NCBI GenBank assembly: GCA_019637265.1
Contig: JAHBVY010000002.1
Location: forward strand, 124,001-188,000
Reading direction: 5' to 3'
Length of the DNA: 64,000 bases
Source: Polyangiaceae bacterium
Lineage (GTDB): Bacteria > Myxococcota_A > Polyangia > Polyangiales > Polyangiaceae
Shown: piece after piece, positions 55,058 through 64,000 of the stretch
Layout of the letters: each line of letters begins with the position of its first letter
Numbering within the stretch: position 1 is the stretch's first letter
Position numbers and translations under genes: made by a program
Notes under the pieces: generated by a model
The model's input: the letters and a program-made list of their open reading frames with translations, nothing else
Told to the model about the DNA's origin: nothing
The model's database searches: none

Positions 55058-57065
55058 GCGCAGCATCGAGCCCCCCGCCGGCTCACCGTGGCCCTACGTG
55101 AAAGTCGGCGGTCAGCTCGAGCGCGCGGAGATGGAGTGGCTGCACACCAACGGCGCGGGCGCCTTCGCGATGAGCACGGTGGCGCTGATGCACACGCGCC
55201 GCCACCACGGGCTCTTGGTGGCCGCGCTCACCCCGCCACTGGGGCGCCACGTCATCCTTTCCCACGCGGAAATGGAGCTCCAGATCGGCCCCCGCCTACA
55301 CCGCCTGGCCGCGCACCGCTTCCCTGGGGTAGCGCCAATGCCCGGCTACCGGCAGCTCGAGGAGTTCGCGCAGGCGCCGCTGCCCACCTGGCGCTTCGGC
55401 TTCGGCCGCGCGTCCCTCACCCGCAGCATGTGCCTGGTGCGCGGCCAGAACGCCGTGGTCATCTCGTTCACCCTGGGTGGTGAGGCGCGCGCGCGGCTCA
55501 GGGTGCGCCCGCTGCACCCGCTGCGCCCCATGCACGACCTCACGAGCGAGCACGGCGGCATGCGCCAGGCGGTGACGATGCGGCGGCACCACGTCGAGAT
55601 CAGGCCGCAGCCCAGCCTGCCCTCGATCCACTTCCTGCACTCGGGCCTATTCGTCGGCAGCCCTGACTGGTGGCGGCGCTTCGAGTATTCGAAGGACCAG
55701 CTCGAGCACAACACGGAAGATCTCTGGACCCCGGGCACCTTCGAGCTCACCTTGGAGCGCGACGTCACCCGCTACTTGGTCGTCTCGCTGGGGGATCCAC
55801 CGGAGGCCCCACCCGAGGCGCTGATGGAGGAGGCGCGGAGCTACCTCCTGACTCAAGATCCAGGCCCCGAGCGGCCCCGCGCCGTGCGGCAGCTGCACAT
55901 CGCGGCTGACCACTTCTGCGTCGAGCGCTGCGCGCGGCCCGCGATCATCAGCGGCTACCCGTTCTTCGGCGTGTGGTCGCGGGACACCTGCCTGGCGCTG
56001 CCGGGCCTCTTGCTCGCGCGCGGCAAGCTGGACAGCGCCAAGGCGGTGCTCGGTCAGCTCCTCACGACACAACAGGGGGGCCTGTTCCCGCGGCGCATCC
56101 CGGAGAAGGAGCTCGCCGCGCCCTCCGCCCGCCCCATCCCCGCGGGGTTTGGGCGCAGCGAGTTCAGCGCGGTGGACTCGACGCTGTGGCTGTTCCCCGC
56201 GACCGAGCAGCTGCTGAAGCACACGGGGCTCGAGGATGCGTTCGTCCGCGACCAGCTCTACCCAGCGCTGAGCGCGGCGTTCGACGCGGTCCGTGAGGGG
56301 CGGCCCGATCTAGGGCTGGGGCTGACGGAGGACGGCCTGGTGATGGGGGCCGCGCCCGGGACGAGCCCCAATGACCCCAGCCCAGGCCACAGCGCTTGGG
56401 GGCGGCGCTTGGCGCTCCCCATCGAGCTCCAAGCCCTGTGGTTCTCCGCCGCGAAGGTCCTCGGGCAGCTCGCGGCGGCCTACGGCGACCAGGGACGGGA
56501 GCTGCTCGCGGAGGTCGCCGCCGAGCAGGTGCGCGCCAGCGTGGAGGCGCGCTTCTGGTGCGACGTGCAGCGCTACCCTTACGACTCGCTCCCCGTGCAG
56601 CCGGATCAACCGGGGGACGATCGCATCCGCCCCCACGCGTTGATCGCCTTGGCGATCGCGCCCGAGCTGTTCGAAGCGTGGCAAGCGCGCGCCATCCTCG
56701 ATCGCGTGGAGGAGCACCTGCTCACGCCCGGCGGGGTCCGCAGCCTGACCCCGGACGCTCCCGACTACCTGGGGCACTTCGAAGGCAGCTTCGAGGAGCG
56801 TGAAGCGGCTTACCACCGCGGCGCGGCGTGGGTGTACCTGCTCGGGTTCTACGCGCAGGCGCTGATCCGGCACGGGTCCGATGACTTCGAGACCAAGGAG
56901 GACGTCTACTCACGCATCCAGCAGCTCTTGGAGGAGCCCGCCTGCCTGGGCCACCTGTCGCAGCTCGCCAACGGCGATCCGCCGCACCGCCCCGCGGGCG
57001 CGCCAGCCCAAGCGCTGAGCGTCGCGATGCTGCTGTGGACCCTGTGCGTGGAGCTGGGACGGTGA
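55044..57065 (+). CDS. Glycogen debranching enzyme (amylo-alpha-1,6-glucosidase, archaeal type)
   Basis: Hydrolyses alpha-1,6 branches of glycogen. 673 residues. The N-terminal GDE_N domain (about 20-230) contains WLHTNGAGAFAMSTVALMHTRRHHGLLVAAL. The (alpha/alpha)6 barrel (about 280-670) contains FFGVWSRDTCLALPGLLLARG (catalytic acid region), PNDPSPGHSAWGRRLALPIE and AAYHRGAAWVYLLGFYAQAL. The GTG at 55044 lies inside aroE, with overlap favouring co-translation. Glycogen turnover in an operon with DNA repair and shikimate genes is odd but the frames are intact. Confidence 0.92.
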   Translation: MAQSKRSIEPPAGSPWPYVKVGGQLERAEMEWLHTNGAGAFAMSTVALMHTRRHHGLLVAALTPPLGRHVILSHAEMELQIGPRLHRLAAHRFPGVAPMPGYRQLEEFAQAPLPTWRFGFGRASLTRSMCLVRGQNAVVISFTLGGEARARLRVRPLHPLRPMHDLTSEHGGMRQAVTMRRHHVEIRPQPSLPSIHFLHSGLFVGSPDWWRRFEYSKDQLEHNTEDLWTPGTFELTLERDVTRYLVVSLGDPPEAPPEALMEEARSYLLTQDPGPERPRAVRQLHIAADHFCVERCARPAIISGYPFFGVWSRDTCLALPGLLLARGKLDSAKAVLGQLLTTQQGGLFPRRIPEKELAAPSARPIPAGFGRSEFSAVDSTLWLFPATEQLLKHTGLEDAFVRDQLYPALSAAFDAVREGRPDLGLGLTEDGLVMGAAPGTSPNDPSPGHSAWGRRLALPIELQALWFSAAKVLGQLAAAYGDQGRELLAEVAAEQVRASVEARFWCDVQRYPYDSLPVQPDQPGDDRIRPHALIALAIAPELFEAWQARAILDRVEEHLLTPGGVRSLTPDAPDYLGHFEGSFEEREAAYHRGAAWVYLLGFYAQALIRHGSDDFETKEDVYSRIQQLLEEPACLGHLSQLANGDPPHRPAGAPAQALSVAMLLWTLCVELGR

Positions 57066-57210
57066 GCACGGGGGCTAGTCGAGCCTCACGCGTCGCCGCG
57101 ACCGCGCGCACCGTCAGCTTCACGTACCACAGCCTCGCGGCGCACAGCGCAGGCGCTCTAGGTGGGCACCGCATGCGTCCATCGGCCCCGCAGGTCAGGG
57201 AGTCTGACCC

Positions 57211-58230
57211 GTGAGCAGCGCCGAGCGCGAGCCGAGCGATTTCCGCACGAAGGTGCGCACCCCACGCATCGCGTCGCGCGATCTCACCGCGTTTGGCTAC
57301 CGCCGCATCGTGGTCTTGTTGGTGGCGCTGGTCGTCGTCCCCACGGCGCTGATGTTGGCGGTGGGGGTGGTGCTGCTGGTGCTCGGCGAGCTGTCCGACA
57401 TCGTGATGGGGATCTTGGTGCTGGCGCTGAGCGGCGCCGCCACCACCGGCGTGATCTTGGTGTGGGTGTTCGTGCGGCGTGAGGCGAACCTCTCGAAGCT
57501 CCAGAGCGACTTCGTGTCGAAGGTGAGCCACGAGCTCCGGACGCCGCTCACCTCGATCCGATTGTTCACGGAGACGCTGCAGCTGCGCCGCGGCGACGCG
57601 GCGACGGAGGAGCGCTGCCTGGCCGGCCTCGATCGTGAGAGCCAGCGGCTGCAAGAGCTCATCGATCGACTGCTCGACTGGGGGCGGATGGAGAGCGGTC
57701 GGCGCCTGTACCTGTTCGAGCCGACGGACGTCCGTGAGGTAGTCAGCTCAGCCGTCCAAGCCGTGGAGTCGCTCGACGCGCGCCCGGGCGGCAACCTGAG
57801 CCTCAGCCTCTCCGAGGTGCCGCTCGTGAGCGCGGACCCCGGCGCGCTCACCGACGTGCTGGTCAACCTCCTGACCAACGCGCTGAAGTACGGCGGGAGC
57901 CCCGCGGAGATCGAGGTCCAGGTGCGGAGCAAGGCCGACAAGGTCAGGATCTCGGTGCGCGACAACGGCGCCGGCATCCAGCCGACCGAGCACAAGCGCA
58001 TCTTCCAGAAGTTCTATCGGGTGGACGATCGGCTGTCGCGGGAGCGCGAGGGCTCCGGCCTCGGCCTCGCGATCGTGAAGCACGTGGTGGAGGCGCACCA
58101 AGGGCGGATCGAGCTCACGAGCGTACCCGGTGAGGGCAGCACCTTCACCGTGGTGCTAGACGCCGATCCAGAGGTCGCGGGGCTGGCGGCGGCGCCGAGC
58201 CCCGCCAAGCACTCAGCGGAGGTCGGGTGA
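57211..58230 (+). CDS. Membrane sensor histidine kinase
   Basis: 339 residues. Two membrane helices (IVVLLVALVVVPTALMLAVG and IVMGILVLALSGAATTGVIL) with almost no periplasmic loop, so it probably senses membrane or cytosolic cues. HisKA KVSHELRTPLTSIRLFTETL (His107), then HATPase: LVNLLTNALKYG (N), VRDNGAGI (G1), IFQKFYRVDD (F) and GSGLGLAIVKHVVE (G2). Followed four bases later by its response regulator. Confidence 0.95.
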   Translation: MSSAEREPSDFRTKVRTPRIASRDLTAFGYRRIVVLLVALVVVPTALMLAVGVVLLVLGELSDIVMGILVLALSGAATTGVILVWVFVRREANLSKLQSDFVSKVSHELRTPLTSIRLFTETLQLRRGDAATEERCLAGLDRESQRLQELIDRLLDWGRMESGRRLYLFEPTDVREVVSSAVQAVESLDARPGGNLSLSLSEVPLVSADPGALTDVLVNLLTNALKYGGSPAEIEVQVRSKADKVRISVRDNGAGIQPTEHKRIFQKFYRVDDRLSREREGSGLGLAIVKHVVEAHQGRIELTSVPGEGSTFTVVLDADPEVAGLAAAPSPAKHSAEVG

Positions 58231-58234
58231 CCGC

Positions 58235-58942
58235 ATGGACTCGGTGAAGCGCATCCTGGTGGTGGAGGACGACCCGAGCATCAGCATGGGGCTGCAGATG
58301 AACTTGGAGGCCGAGGGCTACTTGGTAGCACTGGCTGACGATGGCGAGCTCGCCCTCTCCGAAGCAGGCCGCTTCAAGCCTGACCTGGTGGTGCTCGACG
58401 TGATGCTGCCCAAGCTGAACGGCTTCGAGGTGGTGCGCCGCCTGCGCGGGGCGGGCTCCTCCGTCCCCATCATCATGCTGAGCGCGCGCGGCGCCGAGAT
58501 GGACAAGGTGATGGGGCTCGAGCTCGGCGCCGAGGATTACATCACCAAGCCGTTCGGCCTCGCGGAGCTGCTCGCGCGCGTGAAGGCCGTGCTCCGGCGT
58601 GACGCCATCGCGCAACAGAAGGCCAAGGCGGCGCTGCGCGCGGGTGCGCTCGAGATCGATCCCGAGACCCGCGAGGTGCGCCGCGGCGGCGAGCTGATCG
58701 TGCTGACCGCGACGGAGTTCCAGGTGCTGATGGCCCTCGTCGGCGCCCGCGGCCGGGTCCTCAGCCGCGAGCAAATCCTCGAGCGCGTGTGGGGGCCGAA
58801 CCACCACGGGACGCTGCGCACCATCGACAACTTCATGCTGCAGCTCCGGAGCAAGCTGGAGCTCGATCCCTCGCAGCCCGAGCACCTGGTGACGGTTCGG
58901 GGGGTTGGGTACCGCTTCGTGGCCTCGGCCGACAGCGCCTAG
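58235..58942 (+). CDS. OmpR/PhoB-family response regulator
   Basis: 235 residues. Receiver (1-120): ILVVEDDPSISMGLQMNLE, phospho-acceptor Asp55 in LVVLDVMLPKLNG, IIMLSARGAEMDKVMG and YITKPFG (conserved Lys). C-terminal winged-helix DNA-binding domain (about 135-232) with LTATEFQVLMALVGARGRVL, ILERVWG and VRGVGYRF. Pairs with the kinase upstream; target genes unknown. Confidence 0.95.
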   Translation: MDSVKRILVVEDDPSISMGLQMNLEAEGYLVALADDGELALSEAGRFKPDLVVLDVMLPKLNGFEVVRRLRGAGSSVPIIMLSARGAEMDKVMGLELGAEDYITKPFGLAELLARVKAVLRRDAIAQQKAKAALRAGALEIDPETREVRRGGELIVLTATEFQVLMALVGARGRVLSREQILERVWGPNHHGTLRTIDNFMLQLRSKLELDPSQPEHLVTVRGVGYRFVASADSA

Positions 58943-58986
58943 CGCGCTGCTGCGTGACCCGGAGATCGTGCTAGAGAGCCCGCGTC

Positions 58987-59454
58987 GTGGATCAGAACCT
59001 GCTCCGTTCGTACTTCGCCACCGTCTATGAGCTCCCCACCGAGTCCGGGGTGCTCCGCGCCTCGCTAGACGGAGAGATCGTCCAGGACACAGCCAGCCTC
59101 CCTGACCTCCTGAACCAATCGTTCGCGGTGCTGACCGCCTACAACCCGCGCTCGATGCTGCTCCCCCGGCGCGTCAACGAGGGGCGCCACCAGGTGATGC
59201 GCGATCTGCTCATCTTGGGCTGCTACCGCGTGGAGCACTGCGTCGGCTACGATGAGGAGCCGGAGGGCGTGTGGCGTGAGCCCGCGTGGCTCGTGCACGG
59301 CATCGACCGTGAGGAGGCCATCTACTTCGGCCGCACCTTCCGGCAGAACACCATCATCTACTGCCGCGACAGCCGCCCCGAGCTGATCGCCACCGACCCC
59401 ACGTGCGACCACGTGGGGCGCGCCTACCTCGGTAATTGGCGCGTCCGCGCGTAG
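58987..59454 (+). CDS. DUF3293 protein
   Basis: 155 residues from GTG 58987, soluble. SFAVLTAYNPRSMLLPRRVNEGRHQVMRDLL and WLVHGIDREEAIYFGRTFRQNTIIY match the compact DUF3293 family, whose biochemical role is unknown. Single gene between the response regulator and hflK. Confidence 0.8.
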   Translation: MDQNLLRSYFATVYELPTESGVLRASLDGEIVQDTASLPDLLNQSFAVLTAYNPRSMLLPRRVNEGRHQVMRDLLILGCYRVEHCVGYDEEPEGVWREPAWLVHGIDREEAIYFGRTFRQNTIIYCRDSRPELIATDPTCDHVGRAYLGNWRVRA

Positions 59455-59562
59455 CACCCTCTGGAATCGGCGCAGCTCGGCACCAGCCGCCGAACGGCGC
59501 GCCGCTAGCGCACGCACGGAGCGCCACGGCGCGCGAGCCTCCACGCCGCACGCAGCGCCACG

Positions 59563-59583
59563 CCAAACCCCCAAACCCCCAAG
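59563..59583 (-). repeat. G-rich intergenic repeat copy
   Basis: Plus-strand CCAAACCCCCAAACCCCC followed by AAG, minus orientation, between DUF3293 and hflK. Degenerate copy, same form as 10634. Confidence 0.6.
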
Positions 59584-59720
59584 TCGAAGAGCTGTTCCGC
59601 GCGTCCGCGTCGCACCTCTGAGTGGGGCCCTGAACGGCGCTCGCTGGGCGCGACGAGCGTGGTGAAGCGCGCGAAAGCGGGCTTGCGCCATGAGCCGGTC
59701 AAGGGTAGCGGCGAGGGAGC

Positions 59721-60722
59721 ATGCGAAGCCAATTCGATGACCGCGGCGGCGGCCCAGACGTCGGTGACGTCGTGGCCCAAGTCACGGCCACCCTCCGCAA
59801 CAACCTGCGCCGCGTCGGGCCCATCGTCGTGATCGCGCTGGTGCTCTTGGTCGCCTCGACCGGGCTCTACAGCGTCGGTCCCGGTGAGGTCGGGGTGATC
59901 CGCACCTTCGGGAAGGAAGATCCGGTGGAGCGCGGCCCGGGGCTGCACTACCGCATCCCGTTCGTCCAGCAGCGCGACATCGTGAACACCGATCAGGTGC
60001 GGCGCATCGAGGTGGGCTACCGCGGGGAAGAGCTGCGCAAGGACGAGGCGCAGATGCTGACGGGCGATGAGAATATCGTGGATGCGCAGCTCCTGGTTCA
60101 GTACCGCGTGGTGAACCCGAGCGACTTCCTGTTCCGCCTCAAAGATCCCGAGGAGGTGCTGGTGATGGCGACGGAGGTGGCGCTCCGGAGCGTGGTCGGC
60201 ACCATGACCATCGACGCCATCATCACGGAGGGTCGCTCGGAGGTGCAGGACCAAACACGGGTGCTGCTCCAGCGGCTGATGAACGAGTACAAGAGCGGGC
60301 TCGAGATCACCGACGTGAAGCTGCAAGATGCCTCCGCGCCGCTCGAGGTGAAGGACGCCTTCAACGGCGTGGTGCGAGCGCGCGAGAAGAAAGAGCAGCT
60401 GATCAACGAGGCCAACGGCTACAGCGAAGATCAGCTCCCCAAGGCCCGCGGCACCGCGCGTGAGATCGAGCGCGCCGCCGAGGCCTACAAAGAAGAGCGC
60501 ATCACCCGCGCCCGCGGTGACGCCGTGAAGTTCGCCACCATCTTCGAGGAGTACAAGAGCGCTCGCACCATCACGCGCGACCGCCTGTACCTGGAGGCCA
60601 TGGAGCGCATCCTTGGCCGCGTGGAAAATAAGGTGTTGATCGACGAGGAGGTCGGCAAGGGGGCGCTGCCCATCCTCCCCATTGGTCAGGGCCTCCCTGG
60701 CGCTGGAGGCAGGCAACCATGA
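59721..60722 (+). CDS. hflK: HflK membrane protease modulator
   Basis: SPFH/band 7 protein that with HflC surrounds and regulates FtsH. 333 residues from ATG 59721 (GAGGGAG upstream). One N-terminal membrane helix (VGPIVVIALVLLVASTGLYS) then SPFH: VGPGEVGVIRTFGKEDPVERGPGLHYRIPF and a coiled-coil tail (about 240-305). Overlaps hflC by four bases (ATGA). Confidence 0.95.
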   Translation: MRSQFDDRGGGPDVGDVVAQVTATLRNNLRRVGPIVVIALVLLVASTGLYSVGPGEVGVIRTFGKEDPVERGPGLHYRIPFVQQRDIVNTDQVRRIEVGYRGEELRKDEAQMLTGDENIVDAQLLVQYRVVNPSDFLFRLKDPEEVLVMATEVALRSVVGTMTIDAIITEGRSEVQDQTRVLLQRLMNEYKSGLEITDVKLQDASAPLEVKDAFNGVVRAREKKEQLINEANGYSEDQLPKARGTAREIERAAEAYKEERITRARGDAVKFATIFEEYKSARTITRDRLYLEAMERILGRVENKVLIDEEVGKGALPILPIGQGLPGAGGRQP

Positions 60723-61567
60723 AGAAGCTCATCCCCTGGTTCATCGTGGTGGCGGCGTTCATCGCGGCCAGCACCAGCGTGTTCATCATCGACGAGACGG
60801 AGGTGGCGATCGTCACCCAGTTCGGGCAGCACAAGAAGAGCATCATGAGCCCCGGGCTCAACTACAAGCTGCCGTGGCAAGACGTGACGCGGATGGATCG
60901 CCGCGTGCTCAGCAGCAACTCGCCCAGCGCGCGCATGCTGACCAAGGACAAGAAGTACCTCGTCGCGGACCCAGTGACGCGCTGGCAGATTCAGGATCCG
61001 CTGCTCTTCTTCAAGTCCGTCAGGAACGAGGCGCAGGCCAAGCACCGCATCGACGACATCGTGCTCAGCGAGCTCCGGCGTGAGCTCGGCACCGCGAACT
61101 TCGGCGACATCATCGGCAACGAGCGTGAACCCATCGTCGCCAAGGTGGCCACCGCCGCCCGCACCCGCGTGCGTGAGTTCGGCATCGACATCATCGACGT
61201 GCGCATCCGCCGCGCGGACCTGCCGCAAGAAGTGCAGAAGAGCGTGTTCGACCGCATGAAGGCGGAGCGCGAGCGCGTGGCGAAGAAGTACCGCTCAGAG
61301 GGCGAAGAAGAGGCCCAGAAAATCCGCGCGGATACCGACAAGGAGAAGCGCATCTTGCTCGCCAAGGCCTACGAAACCGAGCAAAAGCTGAAGGGCGAGG
61401 GCGACGCCGAGAGCATCCGCATCTACGCGGAGGCCTTCGGCAAGGACGAAGAGTTCTACAACTTCGTCCGCAGCCTGGAGGCCTACGAGGCCTCCATCAA
61501 GAAGGACGACACCCTGGTGCTCTCCTCCAAGAGCGAGCTCTTCCGTTACCTGAAGAGCCGCAAGTGA
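60719..61567 (+). CDS. hflC: HflC membrane protease modulator
   Basis: Partner of HflK, 282 residues. Membrane helix LIPWFIVVAAFIAASTSVFI, then SPFH domain: DETEVAIVTQFGQHKKSIMSPGLNYKLP and coiled coil (DRMKAERERVAKKYRSEGEEEAQKI). The C-terminal AEAFGKDEEFYNFVRSLEAY is conserved in HflC. Operon hflK-hflC. Confidence 0.96.
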   Translation: MKKLIPWFIVVAAFIAASTSVFIIDETEVAIVTQFGQHKKSIMSPGLNYKLPWQDVTRMDRRVLSSNSPSARMLTKDKKYLVADPVTRWQIQDPLLFFKSVRNEAQAKHRIDDIVLSELRRELGTANFGDIIGNEREPIVAKVATAARTRVREFGIDIIDVRIRRADLPQEVQKSVFDRMKAERERVAKKYRSEGEEEAQKIRADTDKEKRILLAKAYETEQKLKGEGDAESIRIYAEAFGKDEEFYNFVRSLEAYEASIKKDDTLVLSSKSELFRYLKSRK

Positions 61568-61606
61568 GCTGAGCTGACCTGAGCAACCTGAGCTGCAGCA
61601 CGCCGA

Positions 61607-61637
61607 GTTTTTGGGGGGGGTTGGACGGCACCGCGCC
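61607..61637 (+). repeat. G-rich intergenic repeat copy (with a second partial at 61649)
   Basis: GTTTTTGGGGGGGGTTGGACG then GCACCGCGCC, and a second GAGACGGCACCGCAGCG at 61649. Between converging hflC and the gamma-carboxylase remnant. One of the longest copies. Confidence 0.75.
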
Positions 61638-61675
61638 GTGACCCCCATGAGACGGCACCGCAGCGAGGCGCGCTG

Positions 61676-62404
61676 TCAGCGCACGGGGTGGAGCCGTGGA
61701 GGAGGACCGGGCGGCGCGGGGAGCACCCAAGCGTAAGGCGTGAGGCCGTCCTCGACCTCGCCGAGGTCGACCTCGGGATCGATCAGGAGCGCTGGCGCGC
61801 GACCGTTGAGCGACACCCAGGCCTCCGCTCGCACGCGCACGTCGCGGCCCTCGCGGCGCTCTCGATCGCGCAGGTGGTGCGCCAGCTGGAGCACCAAGTC
61901 AGGCTGAGTGCCAAACTCTCGCTCTTGCCGCGCGTCGAGGAGGTCGCGCGGCCGCGCGTACCAGCGCCGACCCGTGGCGCGATCTTCCAGGTGATAGGTC
62001 ACCGCGGCGTGCTTCTTGCGCACCATCACCTTCCAAGCGAACCGCATCCCCTGCTCGTGCCACAGCACGTTCCCCCCGTAGAGGTGCATCCGGAGCGGCA
62101 GCAGGAGTTGGAGCGCCACGTAGACGGCGAGCGCTCCGAGCGCCACGGGGTGCAAGGGGCGCATCGGCTCCGACCGCGGCGCTGAGCGCGCCGTTGGCTC
62201 GTCCACCGGGCGACCGCAGAGCCGCCCCGTCGCGCGACCGCAGAGCCGCCCCGTCGCGCGCTTCAGCGTGGTGAGCAGCCGGCTCGGCCAGTCGGGCGGG
62301 AAGAAGATCCTGTTCTGGTCCCGCGCTTCGGCGCGGAGAGGCTCAGTCCGCGCGCGCTCGGAAGTTCGCCACCGAGGCATATTGAGACGGCCAGCTGACT
62401 TCAA
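61676..62404 (-). pseudogene. 5'-truncated vitamin K-dependent gamma-carboxylase-like (HTTM) gene
   Basis: The frame begins at ATG 62404 inside the next gene's 3' end, but recognisable homology starts only at about 62310 (RIFFPPDWPSRLL). From there VLWHEQGMRFAWKVMVRKKH, YARPRDLLDARQEREFGTQP, LVLQLAHHLRD and VRVRAEAWVSLNGRAPALLIDP follow the C-terminal half of bacterial HTTM/VKGC carboxylases. The preceding half of the family (about 250 residues, the HTTM membrane bundle with catalytic Lys) is missing; the neighbouring gene's stop occupies the place. A 24-bp direct repeat (GACCGCAGAGCCGCCCCGTC at 62211 and 62233) sits inside. Probably a non-functional remnant; if translated it would have one membrane helix. 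Confidence 0.75.
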
Positions 62405-64000
62405 CGCCCTGCGCGCGCGCCGCGTGCTGGGTGAAGTAGGGGTCGAACAGGTGCCCGCGGGCGAGCAAGCAGACGTCCGCGCGGCCCCCCGCGATGATGC
62501 TGTTGATGTCGCTGAACGAGGAGATGTTGCCCACCGTCATCGTCAATAGGCCTGATGAAAGCCGGATCAGCTCGCTGAACGGCGTCTGATACAGGCGCCC
62601 GTACACCGGGCGCGCTTCAGGCAGCGTCTGCCCCGTGGAGACGTCGATGATGTCGGCGCCGCTCTGACCGAGCAGCTCCGCCAGGCACACCACCTCCGCC
62701 TCGGAGATCCCCTCAGGGTACCAATCCGACGCGGAGATCCGCACACTGAGCGGGCGCTCCTCCGGCCACGCCTCGCGCACCGCGCGCAGCACCTCGAGCG
62801 GGAAGCGGGCGCGCGCCTCGATGCTCCCGCCGTAGCCGTCGGTGCGCCTATTGGTGAGCGGTGAGATGAAGCTCGCCAACAGGTAGCCGTGCGCCATGTG
62901 CACCTCGAGCAGATCGAAGCCAGCGCGCGCGGCGCGGCGCGTTGCCGCACGGTAATCTTCCAGCGCCTGGTCCATCTCCGCGCGGCTCATCTCGCGGGGG
63001 ACTTGGCTGCCCGCCTCATAGGCGATGGGCGAGGCCGCGACGAGCGGCCACGCGCCCTCCGTGAGCGGCCGCTCACCGCGCCAGGGGACATCCGTCGCGC
63101 CCTTACGCCCGGCGTGCCCGAGCTGGATCCCGACCAACGCTGCGCTGTGGCGGTGCGTGAACTCCACCACGCGGCGCCAGGCGACCTCGTGCGCCTCCGA
63201 GTAGAGCCCGGCGCACCCCGGCGTGATGCGCGCCTCGGGTGAGATGGCCGTCATCTCACACACGATGAGCCCCGCGCCGCCCACCGCGCGACTCCCCAGG
63301 TGCACCAGGTGCCAGTCATCGATCAGGCCCTCTTGGGCCGAATACTGACACATGGGGGAGACCCCGACGCGATTCATCAGGGTCACGCCCCGAATCGTCA
63401 GTGGGGTGAACATGGGTGGGGTGTCGCTCGGCACCGTGAGCCCAGTGCGGTCCTGAGCCTCCGCCGCCACGAAGCGATCCACCTCACTGACCAGCTCCGG
63501 ATCCCGGAGCTTCAGGTTGCCGTGGCTCACCCGGAGCGACCGCGTGAGCAAGCTGAAGGTGAACTGGAGCGGGCTGAGGCCCAGGTAGCGCTCCGTCTGC
63601 TCGAACCAGCGGAGGCTCACCTCCGCCGCGCGCTGCACGCTCGCCACCTCGGGGCGACGCCCCGCCTCGAAGGCCATGAGCGCCCGATCCAAAGCCGCCT
63701 TACGATCGAAAGAAGGCGGCAGTGCGAGCGCTGCTTTGATGAGGCTATCCGGTACCGGCAGCTCTCCGCCCGAAGCCACCACGGCATCCTCCACCCCAGG
63801 CTCAGACAGTCTTGCTGTCAACTCACTCAACGCCCGACCTGAGGCCTCCAAGGCCTCACACAGTGCCTCCGAAGCATCAGCCACCTCGCGCTGAAGGTGC
63901 TGCAAGCTCTGTAAGAGCGAAATAGCGTCCTCCAGCGCGAGCTTGGTGCCGGAGCCGATCGAGAAATGCGCGGTGTGCAGCGCGTCCCCCAAGAGCACGA
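62343..64000 (-). CDS. Salicylyl-CoA 5-hydroxylase-like FAD monooxygenase fused to old yellow enzyme, 5' end outside window
   Basis: At least 552 residues visible. The first about 35 residues ([24 protein letters not shown]) are the end of a class A FAD monooxygenase (GD motif) of the salicylyl-CoA/anthraniloyl-CoA hydroxylase type. A helical linker follows to about 190. The last 355 residues are an OYE barrel: [80 protein letters not shown] and SVRISASDW. Such bifunctional proteins hydroxylate and then reduce an aromatic CoA ester in aerobic aromatic degradation or biosynthesis. Companion CoA ligase and thioesterase genes, if any, lie beyond the right edge. Confidence 0.88.
   Translation of the reverse strand, partial: VLLGDALHTAHFSIGSGTKLALEDAISLLQSLQHLQREVADASEALCEALEASGRALSELTARLSEPGVEDAVVASGGELPVPDSLIKAALALPPSFDRKAALDRALMAFEAGRRPEVASVQRAAEVSLRWFEQTERYLGLSPLQFTFSLLTRSLRVSHGNLKLRDPELVSEVDRFVAAEAQDRTGLTVPSDTPPMFTPLTIRGVTLMNRVGVSPMCQYSAQEGLIDDWHLVHLGSRAVGGAGLIVCEMTAISPEARITPGCAGLYSEAHEVAWRRVVEFTHRHSAALVGIQLGHAGRKGATDVPWRGERPLTEGAWPLVAASPIAYEAGSQVPREMSRAEMDQALEDYRAATRRAARAGFDLLEVHMAHGYLLASFISPLTNRRTDGYGGSIEARARFPLEVLRAVREAWPEERPLSVRISASDWYPEGISEAEVVCLAELLGQSGADIIDVSTGQTLPEARPVYGRLYQTPFSELIRLSSGLLTMTVGNISSFSDINSIIAGGRADVCLLARGHLFDPYFTQHAARAQGVEVSWPSQYASVANFRARAD

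Noticed and set aside
58894-58914. Copy of the G-rich repeat inside the response regulator
   Set aside because: The sequence encodes the conserved VRGVGYRF motif of OmpR-type regulators; coincidental G-run.

Overview
The window looks like a chromosomal segment of a myxobacterium (Myxococcota, probably the Polyangia/Sorangiineae side). Evidence: very high G+C with strong third-position G/C bias; a protein with a MYXO-CTERM-like C-terminal anchor; a Ser/Thr kinase fused to an AAA/TPR module; many lipoproteins; a giant HExxH lipoprotein protease; and a free-standing MshEN-domain protein. No rRNA, tRNA, CRISPR array, transposase, integrase or phage gene was recognised. The taxonomic call is inference from gene content.

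Layout. 1-4.1 kb: a TonB-dependent receptor (cut by the left edge) behind an acyl-CoA dehydrogenase, then a membrane protein. 4.1-10.4 kb (minus strand): the 2-oxoglutarate dehydrogenase operon sucA-sucB-lpd plus a small unknown gene. 10.7-17.6 kb: a TetR regulator divergent from a two-gene 2-hydroxyacyl-CoA-dehydratase-type activase system, with overlapping palindromes between them. 17.8-28.6 kb: serB, an O-methyltransferase, a pectinacetylesterase/Notum-like lipoprotein, an HpnA-like epimerase, a diiron ferritin-fold protein, a PlsC-type acyltransferase, a lytic transglycosylase, a TerB-like protein and YggX. 28.9-33.7 kb: a translationally coupled PAP2_3 / MMPL-RND / CDP-alcohol phosphotransferase-GtrA operon that looks like synthesis and export of an unusual (probably inositol or other polyol) membrane lipid. 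34-39.7 kb: a small lipoprotein and a 1598-residue zinc metalloprotease lipoprotein. 40-50.8 kb: hisD, a SUKH protein, an App1-like HAD protein, the kinase-ATPase, the MshEN protein, a CaiB/BaiF CoA-transferase and a biotin carboxylase. 51-61.6 kb: an M15-like/golvesin surface protein, xseA-aroE-glycogen debranching enzyme, a histidine kinase/response regulator pair, a DUF3293 protein and hflK-hflC. 61.7-64 kb: a 5'-truncated vitamin-K-dependent gamma-carboxylase-like (HTTM) remnant and a salicylyl-CoA 5-hydroxylase/old-yellow-enzyme fusion cut by the right edge.

The most distinctive features besides the lipid operon are repeats. A G-rich intergenic element (core GGGGGTTGGACGGCACCGC) occurs at least a dozen times, always between genes and in both orientations. 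A TCAGTGAAACTGA-type inverted repeat occurs both between genes and inside coding sequence, where it forms a 16-residue repeat in the TonB receptor. There are REP-like palindromes at convergent gene ends, and several short tandem repeats of which two have duplicated gene 3' ends (33.7 kb and 49.2 kb).
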